Assembly (NCBI RefSeq): GCF_002770725.1
Contig: NZ_NQVN01000012.1
Location: 95,567-159,566, forward strand
Reading direction: 5' to 3'
DNA: 64,000 nucleotides
Source of the DNA: Pleomorphomonas carboxyditropha
GTDB taxonomy: Bacteria > Pseudomonadota > Alphaproteobacteria > Rhizobiales > Pleomorphomonadaceae
In this document: positions 52,968 through 62,666 of the stretch, piece after piece
Numbering within the stretch: the first letter of the stretch is position 1
Layout of the letters: every line of letters starts with the position of its first letter
Program-made: the position numbers and the translations under genes
The notes under the pieces: generated by a model
What the model was told of the DNA's origin: nothing
Databases searched by the model: none
What the model saw: only the letters and a program-made list of their open reading frames with translations

Positions 52968-55424
52968 ATGTCCAAGGTGGTTGTTTTCTATTCGACGATC
53001 GGCAACGGCCATATCAGCGTGGCCCGGGCGATCGCCGCGAGGATCGTCGAGCGGCAACCGGCGGCAAGCGTCGTCTTCAAGGATATCAGGGCCTTCATGA
53101 ACCCCGCCTGGAGGGCCGTCGACGAGAGGCTCTATTGGCTGGTCGCCAACAATCTGCCCCAGAGCTTCGATGCGCTGTTCGCGTCCTTCAGCGACAGCGG
53201 CGCCCGTGCCTGCTCTCTCGCCAGCATTTCGCAGACTTACGATGCGGACGCCGTCCTCGCCTTCATCGAGGCCGAGGCGCCGGACAGCATCCTCGCCACT
53301 CATTATGGCGCGGCCCAGCTTCTCGGCGGCCTCCGCGAACACGGCCTGCTCGGCGGCACGCCGATAGGATGGGTCCACACCGATTATTTCGTGAGCTATT
53401 TCCCGCGCATCTCCAGGCGGATCGACCGGACCTTCGTCGCCCATCCCGAACTGGCGCGAAGGTGGCTGGAGGCCGGCGTTCCGGAAAGCCGCGTCGTGGC
53501 GACCGGCATGCCGGTCGACGTCCCCACGGCCGGGCGAACGGAGTGCCGCGCCGATCTCTCCGGCTACGGCCTGTCGCCGGATACCTTCACCGTGCTGATC
53601 ATGACCGGGCGCAACGGCGTCGGCGACCAGCGGCGGATGATCGACAGCCTAGTCTCGGCCCTCGACCGCCCCCTGCAGATCGTCGCCGTCTGCGGCACCA
53701 ACGCGTCGCAGCGAAGCCAGCTTTCGGCCCACGCGGCGACGCTCCCCGCCACGGTGAAGCTGGCGCCCCTCGGCCTCGTGCCGCACGCCGCCGCCACGCG
53801 CCTGATCGGGGCGGCCGACGTGGTGGTCACCAAGGCCGGCGGCGTCACGCCGTCGGAAGCCTTCCGCTTGGCGACGCCGACCGTCGTCCTCGACGTGATC
53901 GGCGGGCACGAACGGGAAAATGCCGAGATGTTCGCCCGCTGCCGCCTGGCGTGGGTGTCGCCGGAAACGGCTCGGCTGGGCGAGACCGTCAGGAGGCTCA
54001 TTGGCGACAGGCAAGCCCTCGCCGACATGCGGGCGGCGCAGGCCGCCTATCGGCAGGACTGCGATCTCGGGCCGATCCTCGACTTCGCCCTCGGGGAACC
54101 GTCGCCGATCCACGCCTTGCCGCCCGACTTCGGCCAGGAGAACGGCACGCCGGTCGAGGGGATAGACGCGGCGCTGGCCGCGATCGACGCCAGCGTGCCG
54201 GCGGACATCGAGGTGCTGCTCTCCTATTCCACGGCCCGCACGCCGCAACGGATCGTCATGGAGAATCCGTTCGGCCACATCGCCCTCCGCATCGGCGACA
54301 GGGTGTTCAGCGCCAATCACCTGGCAAGGCCCGGCCGCGACCCGACCATCCTGCAGCATCTCGCCCTCGGCGAATATCTTTACGGCGTCCACCCGCCCTC
54401 TCCCTCGCAGGTGCATGCCAACACCTATGGCATCGCCTACGGCCGCGAGACCCTGTCGCTGCGGGTAAGAGGCGTCGCCCCGGCGCGCCGGGCGGCGATG
54501 CTGGCGGAAGTCGCGGCGATCGAAGGCGACTATCGCCGCGGCCGGCTCGTCTGGGATCGCCGCACCGAAAACTGCGCCGATCTCGTCGGCCGGATTCTCG
54601 CGGCCGGAGGCTGGCAGGTGGACGCGCCCAATGCCGGCCTCGGCCTGCCGTCGATGCCGCTCGACTGCTTCGACGCCGCCGATGCCGCCCTGCGCGCCGA
54701 TGCCGCGCTTGCCGTGCGGCTCGTGGCCTACCGGCAGGTGCCGGGGAGTCACGCCGACTATCGGTTCAGCCGTTTTCCGCTGTCGCCCTATCAGCCGCTC
54801 CGCTCGCTGTCCAACACGCTGCGCCGCGACGGCGCCGACCCGCTGGAAGGCCATGTCCGCGCGCAACTGATCCTGCTTCACGGCAGCCGGCGGCTTGTCG
54901 TCGAGGCGTTGGATAGGCCGGCCGGGGCGCGATCCGGCGGGGAGCAGGACGCCCGGTCGGTCGAGCGGGCGATGCTTGCCGATCTTCGCGCCCTGTTTTT
55001 TGAGGCGACCCGGGAGCCGAAACGCCGTGTCTCGGGCCTTGCGGCCTCGGCGCGCCATGCCCTGGCTCCGCTCGGCAGCGCCTGGGCCGAACGGCTGCGC
55101 CGGCTCTACGACGGCATGCTGGCCCATGAACTCGGCGTCGATTCCGTGATCCGCCTGGCGCGGGCCGGGACCACCACCAAGCGCCTGACGCAGTTCCTGG
55201 CCTCCCTGGCAAACCGTTCGGACATCTTCTTCCGGCTGTCTTCCCGTCGGGCGCACCGGAAGCTGGCCATACGCCTTTCCCGGCGCGCCGGGCCCTTCCG
55301 GCCGAAGAAGCCGGCCGGATCCGCCGCCGCGCGGTCGGCGGCGCTCGAAGCACGCGATAGGCCGGCCCGCTCGACAAGCCCGATCGAACTTGCTACCGAC
55401 AACCACGACGATTCAATAAGATAG
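52968..55424 (+). CDS. MGDG-synthase-type glycosyltransferase fused to a permuted NlpC/P60 (LRAT-like) domain
   Basis: The protein has 818 residues from ATG 52968 (GGAG 8 bp upstream). Residues 1-370 are a GT28/MGDG-synthase fold: VVVFYSTIGNGHISVARAIA, GWVHTDYFVSYFP, FVAHPELARRWLEAGVP and the donor-binding VVTKAGGVTPSEAFRLATPTVV. Residues 410-580 carry MENPFGHIALRIGDRVFSAN (His 437) and RTENCADLVGRILAAGGW (Cys 536), the His-before-Cys order of circularly permuted papain-like enzymes (YiiX/LRAT). The remaining 240 residues are helical and basic. Domain 1 likely glycosylates a lipid; domain 2 could be a hydrolase or acyltransferase. tetR follows after 5 bp. Confidence 0.78.
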   Translation: MSKVVVFYSTIGNGHISVARAIAARIVERQPAASVVFKDIRAFMNPAWRAVDERLYWLVANNLPQSFDALFASFSDSGARACSLASISQTYDADAVLAFIEAEAPDSILATHYGAAQLLGGLREHGLLGGTPIGWVHTDYFVSYFPRISRRIDRTFVAHPELARRWLEAGVPESRVVATGMPVDVPTAGRTECRADLSGYGLSPDTFTVLIMTGRNGVGDQRRMIDSLVSALDRPLQIVAVCGTNASQRSQLSAHAATLPATVKLAPLGLVPHAAATRLIGAADVVVTKAGGVTPSEAFRLATPTVVLDVIGGHERENAEMFARCRLAWVSPETARLGETVRRLIGDRQALADMRAAQAAYRQDCDLGPILDFALGEPSPIHALPPDFGQENGTPVEGIDAALAAIDASVPADIEVLLSYSTARTPQRIVMENPFGHIALRIGDRVFSANHLARPGRDPTILQHLALGEYLYGVHPPSPSQVHANTYGIAYGRETLSLRVRGVAPARRAAMLAEVAAIEGDYRRGRLVWDRRTENCADLVGRILAAGGWQVDAPNAGLGLPSMPLDCFDAADAALRADAALAVRLVAYRQVPGSHADYRFSRFPLSPYQPLRSLSNTLRRDGADPLEGHVRAQLILLHGSRRLVVEALDRPAGARSGGEQDARSVERAMLADLRALFFEATREPKRRVSGLAASARHALAPLGSAWAERLRRLYDGMLAHELGVDSVIRLARAGTTTKRLTQFLASLANRSDIFFRLSSRRAHRKLAIRLSRRAGPFRPKKPAGSAAARSAALEARDRPARSTSPIELATDNHDDSIR

Positions 55425-55429
55425 CACCC

Positions 55430-56020
55430 ATGGCCGACGGCGCGCAGACGCACAACACGATCCTGGTGGAAGCCGCCAAGCTTTTCGCCTCCGAGGGCTA
55501 TTCGGCGGTATCCATGCGCGACGTCGCCAACAAGGTCGGCGTTACGCCGGCCAATCTCTATTATCATTTTACCGACAAGGACACGCTGGTCCGGGAGACG
55601 CTGGTGCATGCCCTCTCCGAGCGGGCCGGCGCGCTCGACACCATCTTCAGCGAAGCCAGGCAGCCGGCCGAACGGATCGGAGCCTTCGTCACCTGGCTGA
55701 CGCATCTGCTCTTCGAGGACGAGGTGTTCGCCCGGCTCGTGTTCCGGGAACTTCTCGACGGGGACGAGGGGCGGATCGCCTATCTGGCCACGACGATCTT
55801 CGAGCGGCCGTTCCTGCAACTGATCGACGCCACCGCCGGCGAGCGCCGGCTCGATGCCCGGCTGACCGCCGCCTCGATCGTCGCGCTGATCCTCGGCCAC
55901 GTCCAGATCGCGGTGGCTCTCCCCTACCTGCAAGGCAGCGAACCCGGCCATGTCGACCCCGAAACCGTCGGCCGGCATATCGCTTCGCTGATCGAGCGCG
56001 TCCTTCAGCCGCCCGCTTGA
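55430..56020 (+). CDS. TetR-family regulator
   Basis: The protein has 196 residues. HTH: HNTILVEAAKLFASEGYSAVSMRDVANKVGVTPANLYYHFTDKDTLV. The ligand domain is short and helical, with TTIFERPFLQLIDATAGER. It is 5 bp after the glycosyltransferase fusion gene and convergent with the hydrolase/RND operon. The ACGAACGTT words before both units suggest it controls the two together. Confidence 0.85.
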   Translation: MADGAQTHNTILVEAAKLFASEGYSAVSMRDVANKVGVTPANLYYHFTDKDTLVRETLVHALSERAGALDTIFSEARQPAERIGAFVTWLTHLLFEDEVFARLVFRELLDGDEGRIAYLATTIFERPFLQLIDATAGERRLDARLTAASIVALILGHVQIAVALPYLQGSEPGHVDPETVGRHIASLIERVLQPPA

Positions 56021-56055
56021 AACCCGCTCCGCCGCATACCGCCCTTCGGCGCCCC

Positions 56056-57192
56056 TCACTGCCCGCCGACGACCTTCCCCGCCAGGACGAAGGGGCTGGA
56101 TAGGGTGGCGCCGACGGCGTTGAACACGAAGGCGCCGGCCTGCCGCAGGCCGGGGCCCGGCTGGTTCGTGCCGGCAAGCTTGGGGTAAAGCGTCGCCAGC
56201 TGGGCAAAACGCCCGTGCTTGAAGTCGTCGGGCGCCTCCAGCTCCGAGATGTCGACGACCTGCACGCCGGCCTTCAGCGTGGCCTCCTCGACGCGGGGAT
56301 CGTTGACGTCGAGCTTGCCGACGCGCGGCCGCTCGCCGGTCAGGAACTCCGAAACCCTGAGGGCGAGATCGTCGCGCGAAACGAGGATCGTCATCGGCGG
56401 CGACAGCGGGCCGATCACCGCCGTCTGCGCCCTGAACACGTCGACGTCGATGTCGGGCGCGGCGAGGATCACCTGCAGACGGTCGATGACGGCGTTCCTT
56501 CCGGTCAGGCGGAGCTGTCGTATCGCCTCGGCGGTCAGCCATCCGCCCATGCTGTGTCCGATGACCGTGATGTCGCTCCGGGTCTTCATGCCGGCAAGCG
56601 TCGTCAACAGCCCGACCAACTGGTCGCGCGAATAGGTGGCGGCGTCCTTGTCGGAAATGTAGCCCCTCACCTGCCCCTCGGACGGCCAGGCGAACAGGAT
56701 GGGCGATCCGCCCTCGATGTCGGCGTCGGCCGTCATCTGCGCCAGGCGGAACAGCGCTTCCTGAAAGTTGGTGTTGAAGCCATGCACGAACACGCCGACG
56801 TCGGGCGGGCTGCCGTTGCGCGGTCTCGACACCTCCCGGGCGAAGGCCTCCCGCTTTAGTTCGCGATAGCCGACGACGGCAAAGTCCGTCGCCGGATCGA
56901 CGTGCCGGTCGGGCCATTCGATGTTGCCCGGCTTGTGATGCGGCGGGATCGATATGGTGTACTCGGCATAGCCCACCTCCTCGGCCCGCCCGGACGTGAA
57001 TGCCCGCGCGTTTGCCTCGTCGCGCTGCCGCGTGCTCGCCACGTAGACGCTGACGGTCCGGGCATCCGGGGCAACCGTCGCAGGCGTATCGAGCAGGTCC
57101 GGCCCCGGCCGCCCGGCGCAGCCGGCGGCAAGGGCGAGGACGAGGAGCAGGAGGAAACGAAGGCTGGACCGAGGCAAAAGCGATCGTTGCAC
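56056..57192 (-). CDS. DUF900-type alpha/beta-hydrolase lipoprotein
   Basis: The protein has 378 residues from GTG 57192, which has GGAGG about 7 bp upstream; GTG 57243 would overlap the RND gene and lacks family support. Lipoprotein signal: RFLLLLVLALAAGC (Cys about residue 24). Alpha/beta hydrolase core: GVFVHGFNTNFQEALFRLAQM, nucleophile elbow ITVIGHSMGGWLTAEAI (Ser) and VILAAPDIDVD (Asp). The predicted site is the periplasmic face of a membrane. It follows an RND pump, and could process an exported or membrane lipid. Confidence 0.82.
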   Translation of the reverse strand: MQRSLLPRSSLRFLLLLVLALAAGCAGRPGPDLLDTPATVAPDARTVSVYVASTRQRDEANARAFTSGRAEEVGYAEYTISIPPHHKPGNIEWPDRHVDPATDFAVVGYRELKREAFAREVSRPRNGSPPDVGVFVHGFNTNFQEALFRLAQMTADADIEGGSPILFAWPSEGQVRGYISDKDAATYSRDQLVGLLTTLAGMKTRSDITVIGHSMGGWLTAEAIRQLRLTGRNAVIDRLQVILAAPDIDVDVFRAQTAVIGPLSPPMTILVSRDDLALRVSEFLTGERPRVGKLDVNDPRVEEATLKAGVQVVDISELEAPDDFKHGRFAQLATLYPKLAGTNQPGPGLRQAGAFVFNAVGATLSSPFVLAGKVVGGQ

Positions 57193-57229
57193 CTTTTGTC
57201 CTCCACCATCCGCGAAGATCCGCCGCCGA

Positions 57230-60200
57230 TCAGGCCTTAGCACATTCCGGGGCTTCCCCTCCAGCCGGCCGCCGCTTCCGCCTGGCGTTGAGATCGTAGA
57301 GGATCGGCACGACGAAGACGGTGAGGACCGTCGAGACGGCGGTTCCGAAGATCAGCGATATGGCCAGGCCGCCGAACACCGGGTCCGTCACCATGATGGC
57401 AGACCCGAGGATGATGGCGAACGTCGTCAGCAGGATCGGCCGGAGGCGCACCGCGCCGGCCTGCCGCACGGCGACCTCCAGAGGCAGCCCCTGCTTGAGG
57501 TTGTCCTGGATGAAGTCGATGATCAGCAGCGAATTGCGCACGACGACGCCCGACAGCGCGATGATGCCGATCATCGAGGTGGCGGAGAAATCGGCGCCGA
57601 GCAGCCAGTGACCGGGAAAGATGCCGATGATGCCGAGCGGCACGGCCGACATGACGATCATCGGGATGAGGAACGAGCGGTAGTAGGCGACCAGCAGGAA
57701 ATACACCGTGAGCAGCGCGCCGCTGAGCGCAACGGTCAGGTCGCGGTAGGCGTTGAGGGTCATGCGCATTTCGCCGCCCCACAGGAGCTGGTAGCCGTCG
57801 ATCGTATCCGGCTTGCGCTCGGCGAAGCCCAGATTGCCCATCCCGAGCGGCCGCCCGTCCGGCGCCGTCATGCCGTCGAGCCGCTTCTTGATGTCGAGCA
57901 CGGCATAAAGCGGCACGGAATCGGCCAGTTCCGCGCCGACGAAGGTGACCTTCTCGTTGTCGCGATGCAGGATGGGCCGGTCGGCGAAGGCCGGCACGCT
58001 GGAGACCAGCTCGGACAGCGGAACGGCCTTGCCGTCGGTGTTGTCGACGAATATCCGGTCGAGACGCGTCGGATCGACGGCGAAGCGCCGCGGCACGAAC
58101 GCCCGGACGGTCACCGGGTTCCGCTCGTCGGCGGGATGGGCCCGGCTGAGATCGGCGCCGCCGTAGACCAGGGAAAGCGCCTGTGCGACCTGCGCCGTCG
58201 AAACCTTGGAGAGCGCCGCCTTTTCCTTGTCGGGAATCAGCCGATGCTCCGGCACGTCGACCGGCTCGGTATCGGTGAGGTCGACGACGTCATATGTCGC
58301 CGAAAACGCCTCGCGCACCTCGCCGGACAGACGGCGCAACCCCTCGGGGTCCGGTCCGTAGAGTTCGGCCGACACCGTGGCGCGCAACGGCGGCCCCGGC
58401 GGGTCCTCGACCAGCGACACCTCGGCGCCCGGATAGGCGGTAAGAAGGCCATCGATCCTCGGCCTCAAGTCGCGCACGATGTCGATCGAGCTGGCGCTGC
58501 GCGCATGCTTGTCGGTGAGATTGACGCGGATTTCGGCCACATGGCTGCCGCTGCGCCCGGCCGTTCCCTTGAACAGGCCGTTGAAATCGGCGACGCCGGC
58601 TTCGCCGATCCACGTCTGGTAATTGACGATGTTCCGGTCCTGCGACAGCAGCACGGCGATCTTGCGGACCAGCCCGTCCGTCACCTCGACCGGCGTCGTC
58701 TCGGGCATGGAAACGACGATGTTGAAGGTGTTCTTGTTGTCCTTGGGCAGGAAGCCGATGGGAACCCCCAGGGACGACACGGCGCCGCCGACGCCCTCCG
58801 GGCGGACGAACTGCCACGCCCCCTGCAGGACCGAGCCGATCATCAGAACGGCGATCGCCAGCGCGAAGCCGATCCGCACGCAGCGGCGCTGCTGTAGCGG
58901 CGCGAACAGGCGGAGATAGAGCTTCTCCACCCGGCCCGGCGCGCCGTGATGCGCGGCGTCGTGCTCGTCGATATCGCGCACCGCATGATGGCTCAGCCAG
59001 CGGTTGGCCGCCCAGGGGACGACGATATAGGCCACCAGGATCGAGGCGGCCATGGCCGTCGGCACCGTCACCGCCACCGGGAAGAAATAGAGGCGCGGCA
59101 TGCCGGTCAGCGCCAGCAGCAGCGAGATGAACACCAGCATCACCGCGAAGGTGGCGAGGTTGGTGGCATTGCCGATCTCGTTGGTCGCGTTGACCGTCGC
59201 GGCGATCTTGTTCTTCATCGCCCGCTTCGACCGGTAGTGGCGATGAATGTTCTCGATGACGACGATGGCGGCGTCCACCAAGAGGCCGAGGGCCAGGATC
59301 AGAGCGTAGAGCGTCACGCGATTGATCGTCACGCCGCCCAGGTAGTTGGTGAGGAGCGTCAGCGACAGGATGAGCGGCACCGTCACCATGACGATGGTCG
59401 CCTCGCGCCAGCCGAGGAACAGGACCAGCACCAGGCCCACCGTGGCGAGCGCGATCAGCAGGTGCTCCAGCAACTGATTGACGGCGTCGTCGGCTTTCTG
59501 GCCGTCGTTGCGGGTGACGACCACCTGGATATCCTTCGGCACGAAGGCGGCCTGCATGCGCTCGACGCGGTCGATCGCCGCGTTGGCGACGACGACGGCG
59601 TTGGTCCCCTTCTTCTTGGCGATGGCGATGGTGACCGCCGGCAGATCCGCCGAATGCGCCTTGCCGAAGCGGGCATCGCCGCGCCCGAAGGAAAAGCGGC
59701 TCAATGTCGTGACCTCGGCGTCCGGCCCGTCGGTGACCGTCGCCACGTCGCGGACATACACCGGTCGTCCCTCGGAAACGGCGATGATCTGGTTGCGGAC
59801 GTCGTCCGCCGAGGTGAACGAGGCCGACAGCTTGATCGCCTCGACCTTGCCGTCCCGCACGGTGGATTGCAGCGGCAGGGACAGGTTGCTGGCCGAAAAG
59901 GCGGCATAGGCCTGGCCGAGGGTGACGCCGAAGGCCTGAAGGCGGTCGGGATCGAGCTCGATGGCGATCTGCCGGTCGCGGCCGCCCTTGACGCTGACCA
60001 CCGATATGTTCTCCGTGCTGCGCAGCCGGTCCGCCATGCGCTCGGCCACCCGGGCAAGGGCGTAGTCGTCGTACCGGTCCGAGGCCAGCGTGAAGGTCAC
60101 GATCGGCACGTCGTCGGCGTCGACGCTCTGCACGGCGGGCGTTCCGGCGTCGGCCGGCAGGCTGCTCCGGCTCGCCAGCACCCGGTCGTAGAGCTTGATG

Positions 60201-60538
60201 AGCGACGCCTCCTTTTCCTGGCCGACCTTGAACTGCACCTGCACCAGGCCGACGGAATTCAGCGCCGTGCTTTCCACGTGATCGACGCCGGGAATCTCGT
60301 TCACGATGGCCTCGAGCGGCATCACCACGAGTTCCTCGACTTCCGCCGACGAGGCGCCCGGCAGCGTCACCGTGACGACGGCGGCCGGCATGGTGATTTG
60401 CGGATTTTCCTCGCGCGGCGTCTGAAGGATCGCCATCACGCCCAGAAGGGCGACCGCGACGATGAACACGATGGTCAGCTTGGACGTTATGAAGGTCTGA
60501 GCGAGGCGGCCGGCGAAATTCAGGCGGGGATCGGTCAT
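57230..60538 (-). CDS. RND efflux transporter permease
   Basis: The protein has 1102 residues with the duplicated AcrB layout: helix 1 at about residue 20 (TIVFIVAVALLGVMAIL), a large periplasmic loop with PGVDHVESTALNSVGLVQVQF, then RPILLTTFAIILGSAIM near the C-terminus, and a second loop pair. Helix 4 has the LLVDAAIVVIENIHRHYR segment containing the proton-relay Asp, and SGVVVRNSLLIIDFIQ in the second half. It is longer than typical AcrB by about 50 residues. ATGA-coupled to the adaptor and followed by the hydrolase gene. Confidence 0.92.
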   Translation of the reverse strand: MTDPRLNFAGRLAQTFITSKLTIVFIVAVALLGVMAILQTPREENPQITMPAAVVTVTLPGASSAEVEELVVMPLEAIVNEIPGVDHVESTALNSVGLVQVQFKVGQEKEASLIKLYDRVLASRSSLPADAGTPAVQSVDADDVPIVTFTLASDRYDDYALARVAERMADRLRSTENISVVSVKGGRDRQIAIELDPDRLQAFGVTLGQAYAAFSASNLSLPLQSTVRDGKVEAIKLSASFTSADDVRNQIIAVSEGRPVYVRDVATVTDGPDAEVTTLSRFSFGRGDARFGKAHSADLPAVTIAIAKKKGTNAVVVANAAIDRVERMQAAFVPKDIQVVVTRNDGQKADDAVNQLLEHLLIALATVGLVLVLFLGWREATIVMVTVPLILSLTLLTNYLGGVTINRVTLYALILALGLLVDAAIVVIENIHRHYRSKRAMKNKIAATVNATNEIGNATNLATFAVMLVFISLLLALTGMPRLYFFPVAVTVPTAMAASILVAYIVVPWAANRWLSHHAVRDIDEHDAAHHGAPGRVEKLYLRLFAPLQQRRCVRIGFALAIAVLMIGSVLQGAWQFVRPEGVGGAVSSLGVPIGFLPKDNKNTFNIVVSMPETTPVEVTDGLVRKIAVLLSQDRNIVNYQTWIGEAGVADFNGLFKGTAGRSGSHVAEIRVNLTDKHARSASSIDIVRDLRPRIDGLLTAYPGAEVSLVEDPPGPPLRATVSAELYGPDPEGLRRLSGEVREAFSATYDVVDLTDTEPVDVPEHRLIPDKEKAALSKVSTAQVAQALSLVYGGADLSRAHPADERNPVTVRAFVPRRFAVDPTRLDRIFVDNTDGKAVPLSELVSSVPAFADRPILHRDNEKVTFVGAELADSVPLYAVLDIKKRLDGMTAPDGRPLGMGNLGFAERKPDTIDGYQLLWGGEMRMTLNAYRDLTVALSGALLTVYFLLVAYYRSFLIPMIVMSAVPLGIIGIFPGHWLLGADFSATSMIGIIALSGVVVRNSLLIIDFIQDNLKQGLPLEVAVRQAGAVRLRPILLTTFAIILGSAIMVTDPVFGGLAISLIFGTAVSTVLTVFVVPILYDLNARRKRRPAGGEAPECAKA

Positions 60539-61608
60539 CGGGCGCTCTCCGCGACCCGGATTTCCGAGCCGTCCCAAAGCGTGTCGTTGGCGGCGGAAAC
60601 GATGCGCTCGCCGTCCGACAGTCCCGCCACGACCTCGACCCTGTCCTCGATCGTCCGGCCGGTCCGCAGCCAGCGGAACCGCGCCACCGTGCCGTCGAGC
60701 ACGAAGGCGCCCTGGAGGCCGCCGCGCGTCACGATCGCCGCCCGCGGCACCATCAGCGCCTGCCGCATGCCGAAGACGATGTCCGCCCGGCCGAACATGC
60801 CCGGCACCAGACGCGGATCGGCCGGCAGGACGACATTGATTTCATAGCGCCGCGTGACGTCGTCGCCCGACGGGACGATGCCGCGGATGCGCCCCCGGAA
60901 CGCGGCGTCCTTCAGCGTGTCGATCCGCACGGACACCGGCTTTTCCGGATCGATCGCCGAGAGATTGCTTTCGGACACGTAGGCCTTGAACAGCAGCACC
61001 TCGCGCGATTCCACCGTGAGAAGGGTGGCGCCCGTCGTCGCCATCTCGCCGGTCCGCCGGGCAACGGAAACCACCACGCCGTCCACCGGGCTGGTGATGC
61101 TGGCATAGTTTTTCTGCGCCTCGGCGGCGGCAAGGGCGGACTGTGCCTTGTCGAGCGTCACCCGGGCTATGTCCCTGCGGACCTTGGCCTTGCGGAACGT
61201 TTCCTTCGACACCGAATTGGTGCCGACCAGAGTGCCGTACATCTCGACCTCGTGCTCGGCGTCCTGCAAATCCTCCTCGCTCGCCTGCACGCCGGCCCTG
61301 GCCTGGCGGATCGCCTGGTCGATGTCGGTAGGATCGATGCGCACGAGAAGATCGCCCCGCGCCACCTTCTGTCCCTCGCGCACGTCGAGCTGCTGGATGA
61401 AGCCGACGACCCGCGACGACAGCTCGATCCGGCCGTCCGAAATGACGGAACCGGCCACCGTGTAGGTGATGGGAGTGGACGTCGCCTCCACCTTCAGCGT
61501 TGCATATACGGGTGGTTTTCCTCCGGTATTTTCCGCCATGCCCACAGTCGTCGAGACCAGCATGAGAATAACGGCCAGAATTAAAGCGATGCGGAGAAAC
61601 CTTCCCAT
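60535..61608 (-). CDS. RND periplasmic adaptor protein
   Basis: The protein has 357 residues from ATG 61608. N-terminal helix RIALILAVILMLVSTTVGMAEN (signal or anchor), lipoyl half VVGFIQQLDVREGQKVARGDLLVRIDP, coiled coil, second half SPVDGVVVSVARRTGEMATTGATLLTV, and a beta-barrel ending RTGRTIEDRVEVVAGLSDGERIV. It links the RND permease to an outer-membrane channel that is not encoded here. First gene of the operon; the longer frame upstream to 61818 is not needed. Confidence 0.9.
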   Translation of the reverse strand: MGRFLRIALILAVILMLVSTTVGMAENTGGKPPVYATLKVEATSTPITYTVAGSVISDGRIELSSRVVGFIQQLDVREGQKVARGDLLVRIDPTDIDQAIRQARAGVQASEEDLQDAEHEVEMYGTLVGTNSVSKETFRKAKVRRDIARVTLDKAQSALAAAEAQKNYASITSPVDGVVVSVARRTGEMATTGATLLTVESREVLLFKAYVSESNLSAIDPEKPVSVRIDTLKDAAFRGRIRGIVPSGDDVTRRYEINVVLPADPRLVPGMFGRADIVFGMRQALMVPRAAIVTRGGLQGAFVLDGTVARFRWLRTGRTIEDRVEVVAGLSDGERIVSAANDTLWDGSEIRVAESAR

Positions 61609-61834
61609 CTCGCATATCCCTCGTTTGATTGTCCCGATCGATGCGCAATCCTGCTCCCCGCGACCGGCGCGGCACGGCGGGAGGCGCAACGACGGGAAAA
61701 GCCGGCGACGCCAACATCCGCGGTCACATGCCGCGCCGGAGACCGCGCGGCGTTCGGACGCGGCATCCCGTTCGGCAGCCAGCCCCCTGAACGCGGCTCG
61801 ATAGTCGACGATGTGCATGGATAACCGTAATTAC

Positions 61835-61850
61835 TGAACGTTCGTTAAAT
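61835..61850 (-). promoter_or_regulatory. candidate TetR operator for the RND operon
   Basis: TGAACGTTCGTTAAAT contains the palindrome GAACGTTC and the word AACGTTCGT, inverse of the ACGAACGTT before the glycosyltransferase gene. It is about 230 bp upstream of the adaptor start. Confidence 0.55.
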
Positions 61851-61973
61851 TTGATAGAGCGGAAGCCGTCCGAACGTCAAGCGTGAAAATCGACCGGATG
61901 GGTGACCTTCATCTACCGGCCGGCCGAAATGCCGGCGCCGGCCGCAGATTTCCCGGGCGCGCCCTCGGAGGGC

Positions 61974-62666
61974 TCAGTCCTCGGCCGAACCGCCGTCGTA
62001 GCCGAAGAACTGGCCGGATGTTTCGAGCGTCAGTCCGTCGATCACCTCGATGATGCCGCGGGCGCTGTCGGCGAGGCTGAGCGCGGCTTCGCCGCCGTCC
62101 GGCGCCGGGCCGACCGCGCCGGGATGGACCAGCGCCACGGCGACGCCGGCCGGCTTGAGGTCGCTGGCCAGCGACTGCATCACCTTGACCACCGCCGCCT
62201 TGGCCGCCTGGCGGGCATCGGGGTCGAGCAGGTCGAGGCTGCGGACGTCGCCGATCGGCAGGATGGTGGCGATCTTGCCGCCGCGCGTCATGTTGGACAG
62301 CGCCGCCTGCGCCACGAACAGCGGTCCGGTGGCGTTGACCTGCAGCGTGGCGCGCAGGCCGCCGCCGATCATGTTGCCGGCCGGCGCGAAGCCGGTTCCC
62401 ATCAGCATGCCGGTGTTGTTGACGAGGATGTCGATTCGCTCGGACAGCCGCGCCGCCAGGTTGACGACGGCGCTGGTGGAGCGGACGTCGAGGGCGATCA
62501 GCCGCATCCGGTCGGCATGGGCCGCGTAGAGCGCGGCCAGCGCCTCCGGCACCGTCGGCCCCGGCCGGTGGATGGCCAGCACGCGCGCCCCGCGCGCGAG
62601 ATACTGGCGGACGAGCTCCAGGCCGACGCCGCGGCTCGCGCCCGTGATCAGGACCGTCGGTGTCAT
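61974..62666 (-). CDS. SDR-fold protein lacking the catalytic Tyr
   Basis: The protein has 230 residues. Cofactor motif VLITGASRGVGLELVRQ and NNTGMLMG are normal, but the region of the Ser-Tyr-Lys triad reads ATILPIGDVRSLDLLDPDARQAAKAAVVK; the position four before Lys is Arg, not Tyr. The rest (GVAVALVHPGAVGPAPDGGEA) is SDR-like. It may be a catalytically dead binding protein or work differently. RBS GGAGGG; ATG 62666. Confidence 0.8.
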   Translation of the reverse strand: MTPTVLITGASRGVGLELVRQYLARGARVLAIHRPGPTVPEALAALYAAHADRMRLIALDVRSTSAVVNLAARLSERIDILVNNTGMLMGTGFAPAGNMIGGGLRATLQVNATGPLFVAQAALSNMTRGGKIATILPIGDVRSLDLLDPDARQAAKAAVVKVMQSLASDLKPAGVAVALVHPGAVGPAPDGGEAALSLADSARGIIEVIDGLTLETSGQFFGYDGGSAED

